Translations under genes and position numbers: made by a program
Shown: positions 1 to 6,399 of the stretch, one piece after another
How the letters are laid out: the number at the start of each line of letters is the position of its first letter
Numbering within the stretch: the first letter of the stretch is position 1
NCBI GenBank assembly: GCA_003242255.1
Contig: QGUT01000071.1
Location: 1-7,766, forward strand
Length of the DNA stretch: 7,766 bases
Source of the DNA: Bacillota bacterium
Lineage (GTDB): Bacteria; Bacillota; Thermosediminibacteria; Thermosediminibacterales; Thermosediminibacteraceae
Direction: 5' to 3'
The notes under the pieces: model-generated
What the model saw: only the letters and a program-made list of their open reading frames with translations
The model's database searches: none
What the model was told of the DNA's origin: nothing

Positions 1-18
1 GAGATGTGTATAAGAGAC
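1..18 (+). other. Nextera/Tn5 mosaic-end sequencing adapter remnant at contig edge
   Basis: The first 18 bases, GAGATGTGTATAAGAGAC, are the end of a Nextera adapter: one G followed by 17 of the 19 bases of the engineered Tn5 mosaic end (AGATGTGTATAAGAGACAG). The leading G fits the read-2 adapter, which has G just before the mosaic end; the read-1 adapter has C there. The final AG of the mosaic end is offset by one extra C at position 19. The sequence is therefore library-derived, not genomic, and real sequence begins at about position 19. It adds a false tail (SLIHI) to the minus-strand gene that runs off this edge. Confidence 0.93.
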
Positions 19-371
19 CAGAGCTGGGCCAGCTTCAACTCCATGTCGGCGGCTTTTTTGCCCATCTCCATGGAGTATTCGTACTCGAAGTCTTTAGTAA
101 TTGACATGCCGTACAATTGCCTTAATTCTTCATCCTGTTCCTCGACCTTCTTTTCCCGATACCTCAACTGATCCTTTTTAAGTTTCGCCTTTTCCACCGC
201 GAGCTCCGAAAGTCCTATCGACGGGTTGTTTTTGAGGGCGATCTCCACCGCCTCCTGCAGGGTGAGCTTAAGGGGCTCTTCGGCGCTCGTGCCGACCGCC
301 CCTGAAGAAAAAGCGAGGAGGGAAAAGGAGAGGATTGCAGCAAAAACCAGGAACTTCTTAATCTTTTTCAA
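19..371 (-). CDS. TolC-family outer-membrane-type efflux protein, N-terminal part (partial)
   Basis: Probable third component of the RND efflux operon, the channel that would carry substrate across an outer membrane. Only about the first 117 residues are present, and the left end is cut by the contig edge. The reading frame starts with TTG at 371-369 (MKKIKKFLVFAAILSFSLLAF). Residues 1-30 look like a Sec signal peptide: five lysines within the first six residues or so, a hydrophobic core at 7-20, and a likely cleavage near GTSA-EE. Residues 36-50, LTLQEAVEIALKNNP, are the characteristic opening motif of TolC/OEP proteins. Residues 53-117 are charged and helical, as expected for the first coiled-coil helix. 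No ATG or GTG gives a sensible alternative start. The gene begins 17 nt after the RND stop, so it is almost certainly co-transcribed. TolC-family calls in Firmicutes-like genomes are unusual, and the true envelope location here is unknown. Confidence 0.85.
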
Positions 372-380
372 AACCTCCGA

Positions 381-388
381 CCTCCTTC
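381..388 (-). promoter_or_regulatory. Ribosome binding site supporting the TTG start of the TolC-family gene
   Basis: On the minus strand GAAGGAGG lies right after the RND stop codon and 9 nt before the TTG at 371. A second GGAGG at 378-374 is only 2 nt from the TTG and is too close to be the main site. The well-spaced first copy is what supports the TTG as the start. Confidence 0.75.
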
Positions 389-3300
389 TCAATTTTCGCT
401 CGATGCGGGCCGCTTCCTGCCGAAAATCTTTCCGAAATCCTCAAATACGGTGTAGAGCACCGGCACCACTATCAGGGTGAGGACCGTAGACACCGTAAGT
501 CCTCCCATGAGAACCGTCGCCAAAGACGCGCTCAACTCACCGCCTTCGCCCAGGCCCAGCGAAAGCGGCAGGAGCCCTAAAATGGTGGTCAGAGTAGTCA
601 TAAGTATGGGCCTGACCCTCAACGGCCCCGCCCGCATTATGGCTTCTTCCCTCGAAAGCCCGCGCTCCCTCAGCTGGTTCACAAAATCTATGAGCACAAT
701 GCCGTTGTTCACCACTACTCCCGCCAGAGTGATCATTCCTATGAAGGACGCTATGTTCAGGCTCCTTCCGGTCAGAAGCAGCGAGAACACCACGCCTATT
801 ATGGCAAGGGGCAGCGTGAACATTATGATGAAAGGCTGAAGCAGCGATTCAAACTGCGACGCCATCACCATGTAGACCAGCAGTATGGCAAGGACAAAGG
901 CCAGGGTAAGTCCCCCAAAGGATTCCATAATTTGCTCCTGCTCGCCGCCCATTTCGATGGAGTAGCCCTCCGGCAGGTCCAGGTCCCTAAGCTTTTGCTG
1001 TATTTCGCTGTTGACATCTCCCGAGAACCTGCCGACAACGCTGGCCGTCACCTTTATCGTCCTCGACTGGTCCTCTCTGTCTATTGAAACAGGCCCCTTT
1101 TCTTTTTCCACAGTGGCTATGCTGGAAAGGGGCAGCATTATCCCCGACGGCGTCGGGATCGCCAGGCTCTTTAATTTTTCCACGTCGTCCACCAGGTCTT
1201 CCCTGGCCATGACCTTCACGTCCACCTCTTCACCGCCGGTCTTGAGCTTGGTCGCCACCACGCCCTGCACCGCCGACTTTACGTAATTTGCAACATAGGC
1301 TGAGTTCAGGCCGTAGAGCGAAGCCACATCCCTTTTTATCCTTATATTGATCTCCGGCTTCTGTTCGGCGATGCTGCTCTTTACCTCCCTCGTGCCCGGC
1401 ACTGATTTTACTATCTCTTCGACCTGTTTCGATATCTCCTTCAACTCATCCATATCATCGCCTTTGATCTTGATGGATACTGCCTCCGACGCCTCTCCCA
1501 GAAACATCATTCCAGCAAGGGACAGCACGCTTATCTTGGCCCCGGGAATTTTGGCCGTCTTAGTTCTTATCTCCTCTGTGATTTCATCGCTGTCCCTCTC
1601 CCTCTCGGCAAGAGGTTTTAAATCTATAATTATTGAGGCCTCATTGTCCGCCGCCTCTCCCGTCTGGGAAAACCCGGCAATGGTCAGTATATTTTCTATT
1701 TCAGGTATATCCTTTATTTTCGATAACACCTCATCCACCGTACCTTCGAGCACCTCTTTCCTGGTGCCTTCCGGCATCTCGACGGTCATCATCACCATGC
1801 CCATGTCGAACTTGGGCAGGAACTCAGTCCCAATCAAGGGCGAAAGGACCAGGCTCAAAACGAAGACCAGTGCCGTAACCCCGATCACAACTTTCCGGTG
1901 GGCGAGGGCCCATTTCAGCGCATTGCGATATCTATCGAGTAACCTGCTGAAAGCCCTGTCGAATTTTTCTCCAAAAGCTGCGAGAAAGTTTACTTTCGTC
2001 GACGTATCACCGCCAACTTTCAAGCGGGAGCACAACAGAGGCGTGAGCGTAAGCGATACCATAAGCGACGCGAGGAGCGAAAAGGTAACCGTCAGGGCCA
2101 GTTCTTTGAAGAGCTGGGCAGCTATGCCCTGCACGTATACCACCGGCAGGAACACCACGACAGTGGTCAGGGTGGAGGCGATGACCGCCCTTGTCACCTC
2201 GTCGGTCCCGAGGATTGCCGCTTCTACGTTCCCCTCGCCTTCCTCCCGGTGTCTGAAGATGTTGTCGAGCACCACTATGGAGTTGTCCACCAGCATGCCC
2301 ACGCCGAGGGCAAGGCCCCCCAGTGATAAGAGATTAATGGTTAGGTTTCCGAAGTACATCAAAACGAAGGTGGCTATTATTGATATAGGTATGGAAAGGC
2401 CGATTACAATCGTAGACCTCAGGTCGTGGAGAAATAGGTACAGTATGGCTATTGCCAGGATGCCGCCGCTTACCGCGTTGCTCGCCACGTTGCCGATAGC
2501 CTTATTTATGAAATCGGCCTGGTTAAATACCACACTGTACTCGGTGCCCGAAGGAAGTTCGTTTTTAAGCTCTTCCAGTTCTTTCACGACTTTGTCGGCT
2601 ACCTGCACCGTATTGTAGCCGCTCTGCTTGTATAGCACCAGTACAACGCTGGGTTTTCCGTTCAATTTAGACAGGACGTCGGTTTCGCTGGCATACTCCA
2701 CCTGGGCCAAACTGGAAAGGGGTATGACGCTTCCTGTTGCCGTCATTATGGGAAGGTTTTTGATATCCGAGATATCCGCAAATTCCGAGTTTATCCTGAC
2801 CAGATAATCCCTCTTCCCGTACGAAATGCTTCCGCCGGGAAGGTTGAGGTTCTCCAGCTGCAGGGCCTGGACTATGGAATTCATGCTCGTCCCGTATTTC
2901 ATCAGTTTCTCGGGGTCCACCACCACGTGAATTTCCTTATCGGTGCCGCCGAAGACCTGCACCATTCCGACCCCTTCGAGCTGCAGGAGCCTGTTCTTTA
3001 TCCTATCTTCGGTTATATATTTAAGTTCCTCCAGATCGCCTTTCCCGGCCACCGATATCTCCATCAAGGGGATCTGAGATGCGTCGTACTTGTATATCTG
3101 CGGCGAACTTACTTCCGAAGGAAGCAGGTCTTTTATGAGGTCTATCTTTTCCCTCACTTCCAGCACAGCAAAGTCCATGTCGGTGCCCCAGTTGAATTCC
3201 ACCGTTATATTGGACGCGCCTTCCACCGACGTGGACCTGATGCTCTTCACGTTGCTGACCGTCGACAGAACCTGCTCTAAAGGCTTGGTCACCAGGTTTT

Positions 3301-3478
3301 CGATCTCCTGGGGGCCTGCCCCTTTGTAAGTGGTGATCACCATCACCGTGGGAAAGCTGATGTTCGGCAAAAGGTCGGTGCCCAGCCTGTTGAGGGACAC
3401 GACTCCCAGCACCAGCACCATCACGATGATCATCACCATCGTGACGGGGTGTTTGATGGAAAGCTTTGCAAGGCTCAT
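389..3478 (-). CDS. RND-family efflux pump, HAE1/AcrB-SwrC type inner membrane transporter
   Basis: Proton-driven export pump of 1029 aa, full length for the family (AcrB is 1049). The two-fold RND layout is visible: TM1 at ~12-30, a large extracytoplasmic porter/docking domain at ~31-333, TM2-6 between ~335 and 482, TM7 at ~529-548, a second large domain at ~549-855, and TM8-12 at ~856-1010. TM4 holds GMLVDNSIVVLDN (394-406). D398 aligns with AcrB D407, but the D408 position is N399. TM10 holds GVVVNNGIVLIDF (920-932), with N924 where AcrB has K940. The TM11 motif RPILMT is at 956-961. Such N substitutions occur, as far as I recall, in many Firmicutes HAE1 pumps, so this is not evidence of an inactive protein. 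The ATG at 3478 overlaps the adaptor stop (ATGA) and has AAGGAGG 7 nt upstream. Substrates cannot be read from sequence; SwrC homologues export surfactants and drugs. Confidence 0.96.
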   Translation of the reverse strand: MSLAKLSIKHPVTMVMIIVMVLVLGVVSLNRLGTDLLPNISFPTVMVITTYKGAGPQEIENLVTKPLEQVLSTVSNVKSIRSTSVEGASNITVEFNWGTDMDFAVLEVREKIDLIKDLLPSEVSSPQIYKYDASQIPLMEISVAGKGDLEELKYITEDRIKNRLLQLEGVGMVQVFGGTDKEIHVVVDPEKLMKYGTSMNSIVQALQLENLNLPGGSISYGKRDYLVRINSEFADISDIKNLPIMTATGSVIPLSSLAQVEYASETDVLSKLNGKPSVVLVLYKQSGYNTVQVADKVVKELEELKNELPSGTEYSVVFNQADFINKAIGNVASNAVSGGILAIAILYLFLHDLRSTIVIGLSIPISIIATFVLMYFGNLTINLLSLGGLALGVGMLVDNSIVVLDNIFRHREEGEGNVEAAILGTDEVTRAVIASTLTTVVVFLPVVYVQGIAAQLFKELALTVTFSLLASLMVSLTLTPLLCSRLKVGGDTSTKVNFLAAFGEKFDRAFSRLLDRYRNALKWALAHRKVVIGVTALVFVLSLVLSPLIGTEFLPKFDMGMVMMTVEMPEGTRKEVLEGTVDEVLSKIKDIPEIENILTIAGFSQTGEAADNEASIIIDLKPLAERERDSDEITEEIRTKTAKIPGAKISVLSLAGMMFLGEASEAVSIKIKGDDMDELKEISKQVEEIVKSVPGTREVKSSIAEQKPEINIRIKRDVASLYGLNSAYVANYVKSAVQGVVATKLKTGGEEVDVKVMAREDLVDDVEKLKSLAIPTPSGIMLPLSSIATVEKEKGPVSIDREDQSRTIKVTASVVGRFSGDVNSEIQQKLRDLDLPEGYSIEMGGEQEQIMESFGGLTLAFVLAILLVYMVMASQFESLLQPFIIMFTLPLAIIGVVFSLLLTGRSLNIASFIGMITLAGVVVNNGIVLIDFVNQLRERGLSREEAIMRAGPLRVRPILMTTLTTILGLLPLSLGLGEGGELSASLATVLMGGLTVSTVLTLIVVPVLYTVFEDFGKIFGRKRPASSEN

Positions 3479-4722
3479 TTTACTTCCTCCTTGCCTATCA
3501 CTTCAACCAGGGAACCGTCTTCCACGAATTCCTGTCCTTCGACTATGACGCTCATGCCTTTGTCCAACCCCTGTTTTATTACGGTATAACCTTCCACGGT
3601 GGGCCCCAGCACCACCTCGTTGGCTTTTGCGGTGTTTCCTTCCACAGTGAAGACTACATCTTTGTCATTTAACCTTACGACGCACTCTTCGGGAACCGCC
3701 AGCACATTTTCATATGTAGATACCGCAATTTTTGCCCTGGCGAACATCCCCGGCTTCAGGTCCGAAGGCACATTTTCCAGCATCAATTCCACCGGATAAA
3801 GGCCCGTCGCCAGGTCCTTATAAGGGCTTACCTTTGTGACGGTGGCCTTTATTACGGCGTCTATCGAATCCACCGCGACTTCTGCGGCATCGCCCAATTT
3901 TATAGAATTAATTACGTCCTCCGGTACGCTTATGTTCACGAAAAAGCTCTCGGTGTTGCCCACGACCGCCACCACCGTTCCCGCGCCCAAAAGCTGCCCT
4001 ACTCGCACGTTCACGTTTCCGATGGTCCCGTCGATGGGGGACGTTATCAAGGTATTTTCCAGGGCAGTCTGGGCAGCGGAAAGGGCAGCTTCTGCCTGCT
4101 CCATCTGGGATCTTACCGCCTCCAGGGTCTGGGGGATGGTATTATTTCTGGTCAGTTCCAGCTGTTCTCTGGCCGACTCGTACTGCTCCTTGGTCACTGA
4201 GTACTGAAGCTCTACGGCCTCGAAGTCCTTTTTGGAAATGGCCCCCTCCTCGTAGAGCTTCTTCATCCGCTCGTAGTTCTGCGATACGTTTTTAAAGTTT
4301 TCTTCGGCCTGCCGCACCGAAGATTCCAGATTTTTCAGTTCCTGTTCCAGCTGGGCCTTGGTCCTGTTGTAGCTGGCCTCGGCGGCATTGTAAGCGGCTC
4401 TTGCCTGCTCGACCTGCGGCATCACGTCCTCTTCGTCGAGCTTCACCAGTACCTGGCCCGCCTTCACCTTGTCGCCGGCCTTCACCAATACTTCCTTTAC
4501 TTTTCCGGCCATTTTAGTCACCACTACCACCTGGTTTTTAGCCTCTACGGTCCCGGTAAAATACCGGTATTCCGAAAGGTTTCTGGAAGAAAGGCTATCG
4601 ACCCTCACCGGAACCGCCTTTTTTTCCTCTGCCGATTCACCGGCCTTATTACTGCAACCGCCGACCATCAACGCCGTGGCGATTAAAACGATGAGGATAA
4701 GTGCCGTAAGCCTGTTCTTCAC
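3475..4722 (-). CDS. RND periplasmic adaptor (membrane fusion protein, AcrA/HlyD type), lipoprotein
   Basis: Adaptor subunit linking the RND pump to an outer channel; 415 aa. Residues 1-22 form a lipoprotein signal peptide ending in LMVGGC, so Cys23 is the likely lipidation site and the protein would be anchored outside the cytoplasmic membrane. Lipoyl half-motifs flank a long coiled-coil hairpin: VTKMAGKVKEVLVKAGDKVKAGQ at ~68-90 (first half) and ITSPIDGTIGNVNVRVGQ at ~226-243 (second half), with the hairpin at ~98-224. The beta-barrel and membrane-proximal domains follow at ~258-410. The hairpin tip has R152, L156 and S163, matching the RxxxLxxxxxxS motif that AcrA and MacA use to touch TolC. 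The GTG start at 4722 follows a purine-rich GGAGAGGGTGG with a 6-nt gap, and no other start keeps the signal peptide. It is the first gene of the leftward operon, and its stop overlaps the pump's start. Confidence 0.94.
   Translation of the reverse strand: MKNRLTALILIVLIATALMVGGCSNKAGESAEEKKAVPVRVDSLSSRNLSEYRYFTGTVEAKNQVVVVTKMAGKVKEVLVKAGDKVKAGQVLVKLDEEDVMPQVEQARAAYNAAEASYNRTKAQLEQELKNLESSVRQAEENFKNVSQNYERMKKLYEEGAISKKDFEAVELQYSVTKEQYESAREQLELTRNNTIPQTLEAVRSQMEQAEAALSAAQTALENTLITSPIDGTIGNVNVRVGQLLGAGTVVAVVGNTESFFVNISVPEDVINSIKLGDAAEVAVDSIDAVIKATVTKVSPYKDLATGLYPVELMLENVPSDLKPGMFARAKIAVSTYENVLAVPEECVVRLNDKDVVFTVEGNTAKANEVVLGPTVEGYTVIKQGLDKGMSVIVEGQEFVEDGSLVEVIGKEEVK
3486..3492 (-). promoter_or_regulatory. 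Ribosome binding site of the RND gene inside the adaptor's 3' end
   Basis: Minus-strand AAGGAGG, 7 nt before the ATG at 3478. It sits within the last codons of the adaptor gene, whose TGA (3477-3475) overlaps the RND ATG as ATGA. This arrangement favours translational coupling between adaptor and pump. Confidence 0.85.
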
Positions 4723-4728
4723 TACGTA

Positions 4729-4739
4729 CCACCCTCTCC
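4729..4739 (-). promoter_or_regulatory. Ribosome binding site for the GTG start of the RND adaptor
   Basis: Minus-strand GGAGAGGGTGG ends 6 nt before the GTG at 4722-4720. It decides in favour of the GTG, which also gives an intact lipoprotein signal peptide. Confidence 0.7.
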
Positions 4740-4749
4740 AAAAAAAATT

Positions 4750-4765
4750 GACCGACCGGTCGGTC
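4750..4765. promoter_or_regulatory. Perfect 16-bp palindrome, probable TetR-family operator
   Basis: GACCGACCGGTCGGTC is a perfect inverted repeat without a spacer, centred between 4757 and 4758. Its size, symmetry and ACCGACCGGTCGGT core resemble operators of TetR-family repressors, which commonly control RND operons. It lies just downstream of the predicted leftward promoter, covering about +5 to +20 of the transcript, so a bound repressor would block early transcription of the adaptor-pump-TolC operon. No regulator gene is visible in the window. On the minus strand it is followed by AA and seven Ts (4747-4741), so a terminator-like hairpin in the leader is a weaker alternative. Confidence 0.72.
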
Positions 4766-4776
4766 TACGTAGGATA

Positions 4777-4805
4777 ATATTACCACATGAGTCGCCCGTT
4801 TTCAA
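4777..4805 (-). promoter_or_regulatory. Sigma-A-type promoter of the RND efflux operon
   Basis: Read on the minus strand, TTGAAA (4805-4800) is followed by exactly 17 bases and then TAATAT (4782-4777), which is near consensus with ideal spacing. Transcription would start near 4770-4769, giving a leader of about 47 nt that contains the palindrome, a T-tract and the adaptor's ribosome site. Confidence 0.7.
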
Positions 4806-6394
4806 TCCTTATTCATATGCCTTTTCGGCGGCTTCTATTACCCTTCTTTCTTCAACCCCAATCGGTTCCACTAACCGACAGCATAAAAGGGAGCGGCACC
4901 ATTCAGCCCAACCAGCTCCTCGAGCTCAAACCCAGGGGGAGCGGCACCGTCGAAAGAGTCTACGTAAAACCGGGCGATAAGGTAAAGGCCGGCGACCCGC
5001 TGCTCGTGCTCTACAACCGAACTGCCGACCTGGCCCTTGAAAAAGCCAGGATAAAACTTTCCATCCAGCAGGACAACCTGAACAAAGCCCTGTCGAACCT
5101 GGAAAAGGCCGAAATCAGGGCTCCGAAGCGGGGAACGGTCACCGAGATCCTGGTCGAAAAAGGGGACAGCGTCTCAAAGGGAACCGCCGTAGCCAGGCTA
5201 AGGTTAAACCCCGGCAAGACCACAGTAAAAGCGCCCTTTAACGGGGCTCAGATAAAAGATGTGAAAGTGGGCGACAAGGCTAGCGTTCTGTTTCTGGATT
5301 CCCTTTACGAAGCGGCAGGCGTTGTGACCGCCATATCGGAAAAGGGCAAACTCCAGTCCACCGGAGCGATATACTATTACGCCACTATAGAAATCGACGG
5401 GGAATACTACGTGGAGGGGACGGAAACTCTGGTGGACGTGACCGTACACACTGCGGAGGGCGTGCAGAAAGCGGTAGAAACCGCGACCCTGGAAGCTCCG
5501 GAAGAAATAGAAGTGAGGGCTGAAGCCTCGGGAACCGTATCGGCCGTCCACGTGAAGGAAAACCAGACGGTGAGCGCCAACGCAAAGCTCATGAGTCTGG
5601 ACTCCGATGAGCTGAAAGAAAGCGTGGAAAGCGCGAAGAGGTCTTTAGAGCAGGCAAAGCTGGAGCTGGAAGAAAGGGAGCTCGCGAAAAACGAGCTGGT
5701 CTACACCGCCCCCTTTGATGGCACCATTGTGGAGGTCAACGTGAGCGAAGGGGAAGAACTGACCCAGTCGAGCAGCCAGGGCTCCAGCGAACCCCTCATA
5801 ATTCTGGCCGATTATTCCAGGATGAAGGTGGTAATTTCCGTGGACGAACTGGACGCCGTCAAGGTACAAAAAGGGATGCCGGTCAAGGTAACCTCCGACG
5901 CCTTCCCCGACAAATCGTGGGACGGCATTGTGGAAAACGTGGCCGAAATAGGGAAATCCACCAATGAAGTTTCGGTTTTCGACGTAACCATAGTGACGGG
6001 CCCCATCGAAGAGCTGAAAGCCGGCATGACGGTCACGGCAGAAATCATATTGCAGTCCAAAGAAAATACACTGATACTTCCTGCCGGCGCTATCCGCGAA
6101 GCCAATGGAAAGACCTTCGTGCTGCTGCCCGTAAATGAAGATGAAGCTGACGGTGAGAATCGCCGCCAGAATTTGAAAGAAGTGAAGCTGGGCGTAAAGA
6201 CCGGCGATTACGTGGAAATCCTGGAAGGTCTAAACGAGGGCGATGAAGTGATAGTGCCCGCATCCTCCTCAAGCCAGAGCAGCAGGCAAAACAGCAGCAG
6301 AGCTTTTCGCTTTGATATGGGCCCGGGCGGAGGGCCCAGCGGCGGACCTGGCGGACCTCCGGCCGGCGGTCCCGGCCGCTATCCAGGAAGGTGA
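4787..6394 (+). CDS. ABC-type efflux adaptor (MacA/YknX-like membrane fusion protein), N-terminus probably lost
   Basis: Adaptor for the MacB-like ABC exporter encoded just downstream. The recognisable protein starts near residue 29 (LTDSIKGSGTIQPN; base 4871). There are two similar biotinyl-lipoyl/hairpin units, at ~34-140 and ~240-325. Each has a GTV..V.VK start, a short coiled coil (~78-108 and ~272-302) and a closing AP..GT(V/I) half-motif (112-118; 308-314). Beta-barrel and membrane-proximal regions follow at ~336-490, then a Ser-rich linker and a Gly/Pro-rich tail (512-535). Unlike the RND adaptor, it has no long hairpin and no RxxxLxxxxxxS motif. Family members begin with an N-terminal membrane anchor, but residues 1-28 here have none. 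Neither ATG (4787, 4817) has a convincing ribosome site, and those bases look like a minus-strand gene end. The start is therefore doubtful. The stop TGA at 6392-6394 is 5 nt before the ATPase ATG. Confidence 0.85.
   Translation: MSRPFSILIHMPFRRLLLPFFLQPQSVPLTDSIKGSGTIQPNQLLELKPRGSGTVERVYVKPGDKVKAGDPLLVLYNRTADLALEKARIKLSIQQDNLNKALSNLEKAEIRAPKRGTVTEILVEKGDSVSKGTAVARLRLNPGKTTVKAPFNGAQIKDVKVGDKASVLFLDSLYEAAGVVTAISEKGKLQSTGAIYYYATIEIDGEYYVEGTETLVDVTVHTAEGVQKAVETATLEAPEEIEVRAEASGTVSAVHVKENQTVSANAKLMSLDSDELKESVESAKRSLEQAKLELEERELAKNELVYTAPFDGTIVEVNVSEGEELTQSSSQGSSEPLIILADYSRMKVVISVDELDAVKVQKGMPVKVTSDAFPDKSWDGIVENVAEIGKSTNEVSVFDVTIVTGPIEELKAGMTVTAEIILQSKENTLILPAGAIREANGKTFVLLPVNEDEADGENRRQNLKEVKLGVKTGDYVEILEGLNEGDEVIVPASSSSQSSRQNSSRAFRFDMGPGGGPSGGPGGPPAGGPGRYPGR
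4809..4870 (-). pseudogene. Possible C-terminal remnant of an unidentified leftward gene
   Basis: On the minus strand this stretch reads EPIGVEERRVIEAAEKAYE and then TAA (4811-4809), 3 nt before the -35 box of the RND operon promoter. The codons (GAA, AGA/AGG, ATA, GCC) and the charged, helical composition look like this genome's real coding sequence. The same bases on the plus strand are pyrimidine-rich and give an implausible peptide. Upstream of about 4875 the minus frame stays open but turns into non-coding-looking residues (WAEWCRSLLCC), so only the tail of a gene appears to be present. The protein is not recognisable; a TetR-type regulator would suit the position but nothing in these residues shows it. 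The fragment is short and this call is tentative. Confidence 0.4.
6385..6391 (+). promoter_or_regulatory. Ribosome binding site setting the ABC ATPase start at 6400
   Basis: AGGAAGG sits 8 nt before the ATG at 6400. The in-frame GTG at 6391 overlaps this site and so cannot be served by it. The ATG also gives the usual MIEL opening of this ATPase family. Confidence 0.75.
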
Positions 6395-6399
6395 GTTTT

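Noticed and set aside
1..19. Natural transposon inverted repeat at the left edge
   Set aside because: The sequence is the engineered hybrid Tn5 mosaic end together with an adapter base, and it sits exactly at the contig edge.
226..480. 84-codon plus-strand frame covering the TolC start and the RND end
   Set aside because: It spans two confirmed minus-strand genes, has no ribosome site of note and gives an unrecognisable Arg/Ser-rich peptide.
1347..2618. 423-codon open frame on the plus strand inside the RND gene
   Set aside because: It is antisense to a full-length, motif-confirmed RND pump. Its product is Ser/Thr-rich low-complexity sequence without domains, as expected from the complement of this codon usage.
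4741..4765. Intrinsic terminator on the minus strand (palindrome plus T-tract)
   Set aside because: The hairpin would begin at about +5 of the predicted transcript and lies upstream of the operon's own first gene. An operator explains the perfect, loop-less symmetry better, although attenuation is kept as a minor option.
6391..6399. GTG at 6391 as the start of the ABC ATPase
   Set aside because: It overlaps the AGGAAGG ribosome site, which is correctly spaced for the ATG at 6400, and the extra MSF is not typical of the family.
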